A DNA stretch of 64,000 nucleotides, from the NCBI GenBank assembly GCA_015178975.1, contig WHVD01000187.1, positions 62,001 to 126,000 on the forward strand. Direction: 5' to 3'. This DNA is from Hysterangium stoloniferum (lineage: Eukaryota; Basidiomycota; Agaricomycetes; Hysterangiales; Hysterangiaceae). The position numbers and the translations under genes were made by a program. How positions within the stretch are numbered: the first letter of the stretch is position 1; every line of letters starts with the position of its first letter. Shown one piece after another: positions 1 through 10,503 of this stretch. The notes beneath the pieces were generated by a model that was not told the origin of the DNA, searched no databases, and worked only from the letters and a program-made list of their open reading frames with translations.

Positions 1-16
1 GAATAAATTCATCATC

Positions 17-392
17 ACCAGATTTCCTGGTAGACTTATTCATATCCCATCCGTATTTATGGTATCTCGGCACTGCTTTAATGGATCGACAACTTCGAAG
101 CTCGCACACTCTTCATCAGTTGGCCAACCAACTACTGGACTTCGGGTGTCTGGGACCAGTTAACGACTATCTCCGTGAAGCAGACATGGCTTCCATAGCT
201 TTGTGGGACGTTGGCTATCGCGATCAAGTTACGGGCAATTTTATAGTGTCGGGGAATCTACAGGAGTGGTTTTCTGGATTCCTTGGTGTAGACCCCTGTG
301 TCACTGTTGATGTTCTCTTCGAGGCAGAAGCCAAACCCTTGACAGATTTTGAGAGTGTAACAATACCAGGTGCAAAACCAATGAGAAGGTAA
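17..392 (+). pseudogene. 3' tail of a hydrolase/kinase-like gene, paralogue of the 32.3-kb gene
   Basis: The reading frame from about 17 to 392 is cut by the window edge at its 5' side. It shares an ordered block with 32,400-32,640: both have the SPDFLV segment, then MD(R/Q)QL(R/Q)SS, then QLANxLL(D/E)xGxLG, and the surrounding nucleotides are alike too. In the second copy this block is the last readable part of a gene that begins with an alpha/beta hydrolase. The copy here stays open about 60 codons further. The function of this C-terminal part is not recognised. Whether the start at 81 means anything is unclear; it is more likely an internal exon of a gene that begins before the window. Confidence 0.45.
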
Positions 393-788
393 TGTTCGAA
401 TCGGGACACTGACCCGGTAGTTGTTGCTCAGTTTCTGCCGCATAGATATACCTGTGATATTGGGGAAGGAATAATGGAAGACTTCCGCCAGTTGTGTGTC
501 AATTTCTCGGACTTCGGCATCCCCAGGTCTCAAGTCCAGAAAGCATGGAGAGACTATGCACCCCATTACATAGAGAAATATGGGATTGAAGGTGTCCCTC
601 CACACGATTTGATGCTCAGTAAGCACAGAAGCCTTTCGGAAGTGGTATTTAAACCTTGGTGACAATAGTAACCGCACTCTGGCCAACAGTAGTTGTGGAG
701 ATGCCTCACGATGTGTTTCACTTCCGCATTCTTCATATCAGTGTCTGACAGAGTCATTAGTGACACCGGACGTGCAGACTTGCCTACA

Positions 789-936
789 TTATTCTTGTTT
801 GAGCCTATCTCTCCACGTTATATATCTGCCCCCCGGGGGGACCTGTCCTGGATGTGCAGTTGCGCGCTTCTTATGATCCAGAGCCCAGTTGGATAAATGA
901 CCCTGTGTGGCCGGACACAGTATTTGACCGAGTGTG
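789..936 (+). pseudogene. Unknown gene Y, copy 1 (exon remnant)
   Basis: This segment matches the minus strand of about 24,900-25,172 over roughly 280 bp including flanking intron. In the second copy the exon is fully open; it starts LFLFEAIYPGYISG, contains SYDPEPSWINDAVWP and ends at a GTGAGC donor. Here the same exon has a one-base loss in the C/G run near 832-838 that shifts the frame, and the donor-like GTGAGC is kept. The protein family is not recognised. The copy lies tail to tail with gene X copy 1. The call rests on conservation between two diverged copies, not on a domain. Confidence 0.4.
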
Positions 937-1369
937 AGCGTCTATATTGTCCTTATTTAATAGAATTAACGTCTTTGATAAGGTCGATAACTTATTCACA
1001 ACTACCTAGGTGCATATGGGAGGAGGATTAAACTCCGACACGATCGAACGCATTGAACATTTTTCGGTCATGCCTAGTTGTATTATTCTATGGTATAAAC
1101 ACTTTGTAGACTCTTCCCTTCTAAGCAGAAGATTGATGAATAGCATATGGCTATTTTATATGAATATTAGATACATGTAACTGTGTGACATCATGTGACA
1201 TGTGCTCTAAGACTACGTCTTGCGCTCATCTATCTTCCTGGATTTTCTCGCATTCCCAGCCCTTGTCTTTCAGAGTTGTTTCAAAAAGAACACTCAACAC
1301 AATTATTTTGACAGAGAATTATGTCGTTCTTTCTTCCAATCGAAGTGATATCCCACTTATTATGCTTAC

Positions 1370-1908
1370 GTGCTATCGACGCGATCTGATGGGATCCACC
1401 GGAAGGCATCGACGAGTGCCTCTCGTGCTTTGATTGAGAGGGGGTGGGGAGGATGCGACGCGTATGCATGTGCAACTGCATTATGGGATGCTTGGGCATC
1501 GGTGTGGTCTGGACGGGAGTAGAGTGCTATCACCGAACGCGCCACCTGGTCCAGGAGTCCCAACCGGCCAGTGTCGTGGATGACGTTAGCGACGATGACT
1601 GTGAATATGGTTCTGCTCCCGACCGGTTCGCCGGTGTGAGAAGACAACCCTCTCATAAGTCTTCGAGCTCCCTCGTCGCGGATAAAGCATACAGACGACG
1701 CGCTCGGCCCCAAATGCCGCTCAGACAACGCCGGCTTTCCTGATGCACGCGAAAGCTCACACGACCGTCTGAGGACCCTCTGGGTCAGCTGGAAGACCCC
1801 TCTCCCACGCCTTTGCATCACAATTACAGTTCTACACATGCATTTTCGCATGCCCGGCGTCCGCAACCATTTTCGCCGAATTCCCCATCTTCCACCATTC
1901 TGGTTCAA
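1370..1908 (-). CDS. Unknown gene X, copy 1 (long exon)
   Basis: A long open exon on the minus strand runs from about 1908 to 1370 and ends at a GTAAGC donor directly after a codon for Ser. The second copy (24,331-24,541, plus strand) has the same end: the HTD(A/P)QA..(K/N)AVAHA block, then the Asp-Ala-Phe-Arg/Val-Asp-Pro region, then AGCAC followed by GTAAG. Conservation of the donor and of the reading frame picks this strand over the several other open frames here. The sequence after the donor is also conserved and looks like intron. No known domain is recognised. Copy 2 has a decayed upstream part, so copy 1 is the better example. The 5' start is not resolved. Confidence 0.45.
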
Positions 1909-2148
1909 AAGTACGACCTATATTCACAGTCGCAACCGCTTTGCAGCCATTATCTACAAAGCGAGGTGAGTTCTGTCCTTGTCGGATAGCCTCCTCCCAC
2001 TTTATGGACTTATTATCCATCAGATACAATGCATCTTTGCTTTGGAGGCGATTGCCACTCGACTCCTAGTTGTTCATCGAACCGCCAGGGTTAGTGCTTT
2101 ACGAGGAGAGTTGACTAATCTTAATCACAAATTGCCTACTGAGGTACA

Positions 2149-2818
2149 TTGGCTTTGGTCACTTTACCTAGCACTCATTTCACACACGTTTTCAGGTTTG
2201 TATTCCACTTTGGTGTCATACGTCCGATGCCGAACCCACTTCTTCTGGTGGCCAGTTGGAGCCTCACCATCGAGTCGTCCGAATACCCCCCAGGAGAGAA
2301 CGTCTTCTTGAATTGCGCACAACGAGCGCCGTACCTTCGAAATTTAGAGATTCTACACGACGATCTCGATTTTGACCCATCCAAGAAGGAAAATACTGAA
2401 GTTCTGAGGAAGATGGCATTGAAGGAAATCGGCCAACAGGGAGGGTTGTCAGAACTTCCTGACTGTTCAACGGGCCCCAACACTGCACCATCTTCAACGA
2501 ACCCAAGATATGATGCGGTGCAAGAATTATTAGATGTTAAAGAATCCGGTGACGTTCCCACTCTTCGTATTGTCGTTCCACCTACACCCCTCGATCTTCG
2601 AGAGGAGGAGCTGGTGGTGGATGTGGTTGAACAGCTATATGGCCCTGATCTGTCCCTTCGATCCTGGTACCGCCGAGCTTCTAATATTTGTATGTTTGAT
2701 ACGTTTTTCTTCGTGGATATTCAATTAATTCACAGCCTGTCAGGCGGGCTTGTTTGGAGCGATCCTTAACGCGTTCCTGATCGAAAGTAGGAAGGATTTG
2801 CAAATGAATTCTACGTGA
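2149..2818 (+). pseudogene. DUF6535-type membrane protein, truncated
   Basis: Two exons, about 2149-2689 and 2736-2818, join in frame across a 46-nt GTATGT...CACAG intron. The joined frame has an acidic N-terminal stretch, the segment SLRSWYRRAS, and then QAGLFGAILNAFLIES followed by a Lys/Asp-Leu-Gln. That last block matches the start of the first membrane segment of DUF6535 proteins, a large family of multi-pass membrane proteins in Agaricomycetes with no known function. The usual family protein continues for several hundred residues. Here a stop follows within 10 codons, so only the N-terminal part is left. The true start is uncertain because the first ATG in frame lies inside the exon. 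Family assignment is from memory of the motif. Confidence 0.5.
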
Positions 2819-3451
2819 TTGCCCGGCTTGCTCGCTCACAACTAGTGCTCTCCGCAGAACTAAGCCCGCCGCGCAACAGACCACCAAGCCTCATTCCCGA
2901 AAGGTTTCCAACTCAAAACGTCTTGCAGCCTACAAGACTGGTCCGTGCAATTGCGGCAAATGCTCTACGTGCGAGATGACATGCTTGTATGTCTTCTCGT
3001 GCGAGAATGATACCACTGTTATTCAGTTTTTTTGTGTTGGTGGGGTGAGCAGGGTTTTTGGATTCTGATATTTGGGAGGATTGTAAGGCTTCATTCACTT
3101 TTGCAATGAGGGCATGTTCTGAGAGGGTGGAGATTCTGCAGTGTACATTCCGCACCATCTCCGAATTGAAGGCCACATTAGATACTCTCAGTGTGTCTCC
3201 ACGAAAAAAATACAACAATGGGGTACACATAATTAAAACTAAATAATGCATAGGTCCAGTTGCTACCGAATCGGCCGTTCATGTTCTCCCAACCTGTGCT
3301 CAAGGTCCTTCGTCCTACTGTATTAGCAACAATTAGGCGGCTCACCACTGCTCTTGTTGTGGATCTGGACGGATACTTAGGGCTTCCGATACGGGATGGA
3401 GTTCTGGGCTACTGCTATCCAGATTAAACGGAATTAGAGTCATGTGAAAGT

Positions 3452-3770
3452 GTGCGACTTAGTTCGTTGTACGTTATCATGATGAAGCAGAACGCGATTC
3501 TTTTGCTAAACCTCCTAATGTCATGATCCGCTTCGAATTTCAAATGCCAAATCACATCACGAAAAAGAAGGGGAAAGCCCAAGATCTGGTGACCATCGCT
3601 TAGTGTGTCTGCATTTTAGCCTTCACTAAGCGTTTGTTTAGTTCTCGTTCCTTAGCCTGGGCCATCGGTGTGGCTACCACGACCTCAAACATCTTACTCA
3701 ATAATAATTCACTGAGGACTAGTATTTATCTTCTTTAATTTGTCTATAAACTCCCCCTGTAAGCTTGTCC
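3452..3770 (+). repeat. Left arm of a 316-bp inverted repeat
   Basis: This arm pairs almost perfectly with the reverse complement of 7269-7584, from GTGCGACTTAGTTCGTTG at one end to AAGCTTGTCC at the other. Only a few substitutions and short gaps separate the arms. It is not clearly coding. The two arms flank the SINE-like repeats and the amidohydrolase pseudogene. Confidence 0.85.
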
Positions 3771-4142
3771 GACGTTGAAATGAGTCGGAGTTGTAGGGAT
3801 CTGGTCTTGTCAGCCAACGCCTGTGTGTGTTTGCCAAGCGGATCATCAATAGACTTATAAGCCCGACTGTGCATGCATCATCACCCTGATTCACACGTCT
3901 CAACGATTCCGTAGCTCCACTAGTAGATAAGCGTGCAACCCCAATGAAACGACCATTTACTTCTTTTCTAGCACATAGCCCCTTGAAAAACGTGTTTTCC
4001 TCATCCTCATTTGTTCCGCATCCTTATCCCCTTGATTTCTTTTCGTTGCCAAGTATTTTCTGGATGGAATGTTAGTGGCAGTTGCAGATGTCACAAAGCG
4101 GATGGCATAGCGGCGGTCGCGGTAATCGTTGGAGCAACTCTA

Positions 4143-4222
4143 CTTGCCATTAGGTACCAAGCATGCATACATAACTATGTAGAAGTTTAAATTTTGCAGC
4201 CCAAGATATATTGACATAACCT
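4143..4222 (+). repeat. 80-bp direct repeat, copy 1
   Basis: The block from GCCATTAGGTACCAAGCATG through AAGATATATTGA recurs at 4578-4655 with about 85% identity. Both copies lie beside tRNA-like sequences, which suggests the body of a SINE family. Confidence 0.6.
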
Positions 4223-4381
4223 TGTTAATTTATCCTGTTGTCATTGAAAATACTAGTACAACAAAAGTAATGTGCAGTATCACAAATGTAATATAGGAAA
4301 GAAATAAGGGACTCGAATGCAGAACCGTGGCGTCATTGTTCATTATCTATTAGAATGCAGGTCTTATCAATAGTGCCTTTC

Positions 4382-4470
4382 TAGCCCATTCAGTAGAGCG
4401 GAAGACTCTTCCAGTCCCTCTGACTGGGTAAGAGTCTTAAGGCTGTGAGTTCAACTCCCACCTGAGGCTA
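4382..4470 (+). repeat. tRNA-Lys-like sequence with a long hairpin (SINE head or tRNA relic)
   Basis: A TAGCC...GGCTA terminal pairing, a D-arm-like GTAGAGCGG and a B-box/T-arm GTGAGTTCAACTCCCAC resemble a tRNA of the Lys(CTT) type. Between them sits a perfect 9-bp stem AAGACTCTT/AAGAGTCTT enclosing a second perfect 6-bp stem CCAGTC/GACTGG. The normal anticodon arm is therefore expanded and a working tRNA is unlikely. A second truncated copy is at 4955-5003. Confidence 0.45.
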
Positions 4471-4577
4471 TACTGTTGTCCTGTCAAATAATCGACTCCT
4501 TCCTACCGCGAGTTCCTATTGAACAAGATATATATCTCTTTTTCCAAGTGTGTGAAATATTTTTAAGAATTATAGAA

Positions 4578-4655
4578 TTCGCCATTGAGCACCAAACATG
4601 CATATGCAGAACTATATAGAAGTTTAAAGGTTGCACCAAGATATATTGATTCGTT
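4578..4655 (+). repeat. 80-bp direct repeat, copy 2
   Basis: This is the second copy of the 4143-4222 block, with small insertions and substitutions. It follows the tRNA-like head at 4382-4470 by about 110 bp, as expected for a tRNA-derived SINE body. Confidence 0.55.
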
Positions 4656-4954
4656 TGTTGGAATACAAGCGTTAAATAAGGTCGTAACACATATCCCTTT
4701 GTTCTTTGTTTCTTTATTCCCTGTATTCTATCCCTTTTGTTGTCCCATTTAGTATTCTAGTGTTTAGCAGATTACCCTATTGTTCATGTATCTACTCATT
4801 CGTTTGCCTAATTTTACTACAAGACATGCGCACAGACGGAATTTATATACTGCTCTTATAGTTCATTCGGAGCTTCTATATTTTGTCCCAACATCGTTGC
4901 GCGATAGCGTCATGGTTCAGTATGTATTACGATTTGGATCCTATGAATTATGCC

Positions 4955-5003
4955 TTGTTAGCTCAATAAGTAAAGCATAAGACTCTTACAGTCCCTCTGA
5001 CCC
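4955..5003 (+). repeat. tRNA-Lys-like head, truncated second copy
   Basis: GTTAGCTCAATAAGTAAAGC followed by AAGACTCTTACAGTCCCTC matches the first half of the tRNA-like sequence at 4382-4470. It contains an A-box-like TTAGCTCAATAAGTA. The match stops after CCTCTGACC, with no T-arm. Confidence 0.45.
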
Positions 5004-5389
5004 ATCTCCATCTCGAAGTGCTGGATGAAATTTAACACGTGACACACGCGTCTTTCGGCGGCGTACCAAGTTCGGTGTATGTCGGTGGCCAGGATTCTAG
5101 AGATCACAGATGCAGCTAGATGAGCAAGGATCTCATCGCACAAAAATGCAGTTCCGATCCCTTTTGAGATCGTGTACCTCCGTCTAGATCCTGCAGCCTC
5201 AGGATATAGCACTTTCGTCTGACCATCAACTTCACGTCGTTGAGATATTTCCCGTCTTTAGTATTAAAGAGCTCATCGACCCTTCAAAGTAATTTCTTCA
5301 ACACCCAAACGTGCTTGGTACCGCCTCCCGCCTCCGCTGCAGATTCAAGGTCGTCTAATTTACGCTCTCGCTGCCATCCAGTGACAAAA

Positions 5390-6634
5390 GGTCTCAGAGA
5401 TCCCGGAAGAACCGACGACGCAGGATGGGGACGTATTTGATCCATTGACTGGCTCTGTGCTGAGTATCTTGGGAGGCGATTCGTTTGTTATCAGGAGGGA
5501 GGATGGGTTACAGTTTGCTATGAGTGATGCTGAGTGGTTATCCTTACTCACCATGGCGTTGCTATGCTTAATCTAGCCATTGCAGTTCAGATTGGCGTAT
5601 ATCCCTCGCGTCACGACGGCCATAACAGTACCGGCTCATTCTGGTGTGTTCTCAGGGTACGGTACGTTCTTCTTAACCGGCACAGCACACAAGTTGGAGA
5701 AAGTAAGTCTCGGCTAACCACAGTACTTATATACGTTACGGTATTAACACCACCTCACAGCGGCGCTGTAATCCGCGATACCACAGCTTTACATGGTCCG
5801 ATTGGATGGATACTCATCCAACGGCTCACCCAGCGTCAGCACTCAAATTCCAACTTTAAGGAGACTTCTGTTCGGAGGTGGCACAGGAGAGCTGACGGCT
5901 TCATTAGCAGCAGTTACAGATGGAAGTAGTCCCTTTCACCACAAGACAATTCCCAACATCCCCTTTCTCAAACTAATCGTGTATCATCTACGTCGCAGGG
6001 CCATATTCCCCTCGTCTTCAGCGCTTTCATCGCGAGACTGGTTCATTTGAAGAAGGAAGTCGAGACAAGCACCGACAAGGGGTTGAAACGTACCATCTCC
6101 GGAGACGCTGAGGCGCATTTGTTTGCAGCCGAGTTGGGAGCCGCTGATGTTGGCATTATTTTCTCGCCTGTTCGACTGTTCCCATCGAAATGGCACCAAC
6201 GAGGGATGTGAGTACTGGTGTGTTCGGTGTGCAGACTTACAAGATACTAAAACGGTGTACACGGTTGAGTCTTCCAGGTCCTCCACTCACGGAACAAAGC
6301 GCCGTTTCAGCGTTGATAGTTCACAATGTAACTGTCTGACCTGGCGTCCAGGAAGCATGGGAATCACTCAATGCACGTTTTGACGCTACTTGGGTACGTT
6401 TTGTCTCCTTGAGCAGTATTGTCGTAGTAAATTTTGATTTCTGACTCGTATTTACCACCACAGGTGGCATTGGAGGCAGGCCTGTCGGAGCCACATGTCC
6501 TCTCACTTGTCAGAAGCAACCTCGAGAGGCTCTTAGGCGCGCAAATGAGCTCCGAAGAAGCTGATCCCGTGGCATACTATGGTACCAGTATTTTGAATCA
6601 TTTAAATGGAAATAAACGCGATATCATTCAATGA
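5390..6634 (+). pseudogene. Amidohydrolase (metal-dependent hydrolase) pseudogene
   Basis: Ordered pieces in changing frames fit a fungal amidohydrolase-superfamily protein: RVTTAITVPAHSG...GTAHKLEK ending at a GTAAGT donor near 5701; SPSVSTQIPTLRRLL near 5830; LKKEVE...SGDAEAHLFAAELGAADVGII near 6045-6170; GPPLTEQSAVSALIVHNVTV near 6280-6345; and a C-terminal LVRSNLERLLG near 6505. These match the barrel and distal parts of predicted imidazolonepropionase-like hydrolases, here with several short introns. The frame reads TGA right after HNVTV at about 6343, where the family has a Gly-rich segment, so the gene looks dead. The N-terminal metal-binding HxH region is not found. The family name is firm; the substrate is unknown. 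Confidence 0.6.
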
Positions 6635-6639
6635 AATCT

Positions 6640-7030
6640 CGTAAATGACCCCGTGTAATTATTACTCGTCACCGGTTTCCCCTGCCCTATTGATCCATCT
6701 GTAACGCATGCCTGTATAAAAGGCAGGGATGAGTATATCGTTCTCGCGGAGCTGTCTATATCTTGCAGTAAGAAAATGCGTTTGCCGAGTGGTCGATCAG
6801 AAACGGTACGATATAGAGCTCAAACTCTTCCGTAGCGTTTGAAATTTTTCTTTGGTGAATATCCAAATACACAGTTGTCTTTCGGCAAAAAGAAAAGGGA
6901 ACGCTAGAAACGTGTTATTTAGTCTTTGAGTGACGAAAGAGGAAAAGCGTTCGGTTAAGGTGGATGCAGACATACTGTACGATACCAGTCAGGTACTGTC
7001 TCCTACGGTAGAGCGCCACCTAATAATACT
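6640..7030. other. Intergenic, no gene seen
   Basis: No supported coding exon lies here. The short open frame around 6930-7124 has no recognisable content and overlaps an inverted repeat. Confidence 0.5.
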
Positions 7031-7032
7031 GT

Positions 7033-7268
7033 CACAATGCGAGACATTGAGCGATTTCATCACAATTTACACCATATATTCGAACCTCAATCGTTTCTCC
7101 TCCAGGGCCAATGGATATCGATAAAGGTCTATTCCTCTCTTTAGTTCCATGATCTCATATTCTCAATACAATGATGTCACAAAAGCTTTAGTGGAAGACA
7201 CAGGCACCCCAGAGTTTCGGGTATCTATGGATGTAATTGTGATGAAATCGCTCAATGTCTCGCATTGT
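7033..7268. repeat. 35-bp inverted repeat with a 164-bp spacer
   Basis: The block at 7033-7069, CACAATGCGAGACATTGAGC onward, is the near-perfect reverse complement of 7234-7268. It abuts the 316-bp inverted-repeat arm that starts at 7269. The spacer shows no gene. Confidence 0.75.
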
Positions 7269-7584
7269 GGACAAGCTTACAAGGCGAGTTTATAGACAAA
7301 TTAAAGAAGATAAATACTAGTCCTCAGTGAATTATTATTGAGTAAGATGTTTGAGGTCGTGGTAGCCACACCGATGGCCCAGGATAAGGAACGAGAACTA
7401 AACAAAAGCTTAGTGAAGGCTAAAATGCAGGCACACTAAGCGATCACCAGATCTTGGGCTTTCCCCTTCTTTTTCGTGATGTGATTTGGCATTTGAAATT
7501 CGAAGCGGATCATGACATTAGGAGGTTTAACAAAAGAATCGCGTTCTGCTTCATCATGATAACGTACAACGAACTAAGTCGCAC
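7269..7584 (-). repeat. Right arm of the 316-bp inverted repeat
   Basis: This is the reverse-complement partner of 3452-3770, read as GACAAGCTTACAAG... to ...AACTAAGTCGCAC. The outer borders of both arms fall into unrelated sequence, which marks sharp duplication ends. Confidence 0.85.
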
Positions 7585-8345
7585 TATTACACTGTCCCTT
7601 CAGACTTTCATCACTCTACAGGTGACTAACTGTTATTTTGGCTGTTGCTGCCAGCGTTGAAGTACTGACGGCAAGCACCTTTGTGGTGACTATAACGCTA
7701 CTTCACTTATCTTATTGTTATTGAAATCTGACCAGCTGCTCGAAGCGTTTTTGGTGGGCCTCACATGATGTGGGTTCGACTATAAACGGGAAGCAATCTC
7801 CGTTCGATTCCTAGCACGCGTGGGTTTGTCACCATCATCTTCATGCACATCTCAATGGCTGAAATCTTCTCTCGAATACAGTTAGAAAGATGAGGACCTG
7901 TAGATATTGATGAAGTGCAAACATATCACGTGACCGCCACACCTGTCCCATGTGTCTTTGCCTTGTTCTATTAAAACAGATTACAACGTGTTAATATATA
8001 TGTGATGAAATAACGAGGATGTGATGCTTGCGCAATGAGTTGACCTTCGCCGAGTGTGCAGGACAATGTCCATCTGAGCGATTACATAATCTCTGGTTTC
8101 ATTAGAAAGATGGGCAGATATTCTAGCATGACTGGGTCTGATTTTCGGGAGAGAAGCCAGGTAAAAATACCGTGAACAGCATGGAAACATTTGAAAAGCA
8201 TATAAAAGCTTCTGAATCAGATGTACAGTGTCCGACCTCCACTGAGTGTTGTGACAGGTTGCTTAACGTACGCCTCGAACCTTTTTCAAGGGGGCGATTT
8301 TCATAGTGGACAATGCTTATCGCTCTGTTAAAAGTGTAGAAAATG
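7585..8345. other. Intergenic, no gene seen
   Basis: No coding exon could be supported here on either strand. Open frames are short and carry no family motif. Confidence 0.5.
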
Positions 8346-8348
8346 AAT

Positions 8349-8419
8349 GGCCAGACTGGGGATTGAACCCAGGGCTTCTGCATATATAGCAGGGGTGTTA
8401 ACCATTACACCACCTGACC
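8349..8419 (-). tRNA. tRNA-like gene, Glu-like scaffold with anomalous anticodon loop
   Basis: On the minus strand a 71-nt cloverleaf can be drawn. The acceptor is GGTCAGG/TCTGGCC with G-T pairs. The D arm is GTGTAATGGTTAACAC, typical of fungal tRNA-Glu/Asp. The anticodon stem is CTGC/GCAG, and the T arm is CTGGG-TTCAATC-CCCAG. A-box and B-box sequences are intact. The anticodon loop reads TATATAT, so the conserved U33 is missing and the triplet would be TAT. It is either a tRNA pseudogene, a SINE head, or a tRNA with a mutated loop. No CCA is encoded, as expected in eukaryotes. Confidence 0.6.
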
Positions 8420-8598
8420 CTGGGAAGCACTGCTAGCATTACTCAATCTAACACGCTCACGCTGCCTCTACTTGTGATGTTTGCCTAGAGGGCTATTCTG
8501 AAGACATTTCATACCATACAATACCTTGTGGTAAGTCAATCAGTTACTCAATGAATTCGTTAACACTGATATCACTATAGGTCATGTTTTCTGTTTAC

Positions 8599-10503
8599 CA
8601 TGTCTTCTTTCAACGACTCCGGCCAGGTGTCCATTATGTCGTCTTGATTTTAGCTCATATAATATAAGGAAACTCCATCTGACGCTGCCGACTGCTCGAG
8701 ATCAGGCGGCACGTGAGTTGGAGATGAAGCTGGTGGCGAGTTCGCCCGACATTACGATTTCAGAGAGTTTGTCTTTATTTCAAGAAGTTCAGGACTGGTT
8801 AGAAGGAGAACCTAAAGAGGATGTAAGCCGGAAGTGCTTATTTGTTGCACGATGGACTGACAGAGTTGTAGTTTCTGGTATTACGAGCGTTTGCCGCAGT
8901 ATTGTGCGGGTTTCACGAGACAAAAGAAAATCTAGTTCAACTTCAGGCCCTTTTAGAACTAACACAGGCTCGGGCTGAAGAGAGTCAGACTGAGCTGAGA
9001 CGCTCGCTGGAACAAGCACAGAGTCCACCGCCGGACCCTGACATGGATGACTATAAAACGTAAGATGTTACTTCATTCTCCTATACTACATTTTACTAAA
9101 TTGCATGACAGTAAGGTCCTTAGAACTGATTTCATCATGATCAGCTTGACAATTGACCACATTTCTCACAGTATCGGGAAGCTGAACTAGAGATCACGGA
9201 GCTCCGCGATGAATGTTCTAAACTTCGTGCTGCGATTATAGATTCCGACGAACGGGAACGACAAGAGCGTGCTGCTGTAGATCGTATCGGTAACCAATAT
9301 AAAAGAGCAAAATTTGAACTCACGGCACTTCGGTCAGAATGTGCCGCTCTGCGCGCCCAGGTTGGCAAACATCAACAGGATGACCAACTACGAGCAGCGG
9401 AATACCAGGACCATTATGCGCAGCTGCAGGCACAGATTCAACTCCAAGCCCAGTCTCAAGCAAGGGCCCAAGAGGAGTCAGTCGCGCGGCGGAACTCAAA
9501 CCCACTTCCGCCACCGCCCCGCCCTGTTGATATATCTTTCATGAAGCCGCTCCAAGCCCGCACAACGTTGTGGCCGAAAGGCGAATTCGATAAGGCGGAA
9601 AGGGGTAAGGGTAAGGGTTCCCCTCCCATCAAAGCGCGTGGCGACGATCCGATGTCTTCTGTTTTTGTTCCTACTCTAGCCGCCAACATTCCCTCCCATC
9701 CTTCATCGAGACAGGAGCACTCTGACTCTGAAGGGCATTCGGAGGTGATCACACTCGTGTATAAGCCACCTCGGCAGGTGCCTTCATGGGAGGAACAACA
9801 ACACTCTTCCCATTCGTCGGACTCTGACACGGCCAATGTCGATCTTCAAGACCCCATATACGTGTCACAGACCGGACCTTCCAATAAGGCTGCACTGCCT
9901 AGAGCTGATAATGTCTCTAAGCAGCCTAAACAACCCCAGTACGTTGGAACAAGAGACTCCTACCCATACGTGGACCGCGCCTCACGACATGCCATACATC
10001 ATGACCAACCCCGAGGTCATGGTGATTCAGCCTCACCTGTAAGGTTCCCAGTCTGGGGTGAGCGTCCACGAAGTTTCGCTGCTGAAACGGGCACGCTTTC
10101 TCGGCGACCTGTAGGGCAAGTAGGAAATACTATAGAACGTTCGGTTCGACGGGCGTCCTCCCCAGTTATATTGGAAGCCGGCACCCCATCGGATCGGGTT
10201 AAACAGAGAGAAAGGGAGGATTCCAGCCCGAGACGCGCCTCGCCGATACGTGCGCAGACCGTTTACATGCCGAATGCGCAGGAAGCTGCTCGTCAGCAAC
10301 ACCGAGCACTATAACCCGGAGCAAATGTTATACGCTTTCGACGTGCTGATTCTTATGAGGAATCGCGTGCGAGCCACTACGACTACGACCCTAATCCGCC
10401 AAACACGCGTATCGTTGTTGATCGACAGCCGGCCTCCCGGGACACCAGCCCACACCATAACTATCGTCCCCAACAGACAGTAGACGTGCCCGTCTCTACT
10501 TAG
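8599..10503 (+). pseudogene. Coiled-coil and disordered-region protein with one in-frame stop
   Basis: The gene probably starts near the ATG at 8603 (MSSFNDSGQ). Exons at about 8718-8822, 8877-9060 and 9170-10503 are separated by short GT...AG gaps. The middle part is rich in Glu/Gln/Arg heptads (ENLVQLQALLELTQARAEES; ELRDECSKLRAAI; ELTALRSECAALRAQ), predicting coiled coils. The rest is Ser/Pro/Arg-rich and probably disordered. The last exon is open from 9170 to a TAA at 10,312-10,314. The same frame then stays open to a TAG at 10,501-10,503 with the same composition, so the TAA looks like a recent nonsense change. The junction near 9060/9170 is one base out of frame. No named domain is recognised. 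Confidence 0.5.

Noticed and set aside
1444..1743. 99-codon plus-strand ORF
   Set aside because: It is antisense to the gene X exon. Only the minus frame is conserved with the second copy up to a shared splice donor.
2175..2561. 128-codon minus-strand ORF
   Set aside because: Shadow of the DUF6535-type exon; the plus frame splices in phase into the recognisable membrane segment.
4958..5212. 84-codon minus-strand ORF ending in a tRNA-like repeat
   Set aside because: It is open and plausible in composition, but no family was recognised and its end runs into the repeat at 4,955, so a gene call could not be supported.
9456..9836. 126-codon minus-strand ORF
   Set aside because: Antisense shadow of the Ser/Pro-rich coiled-coil gene, with no independent support.
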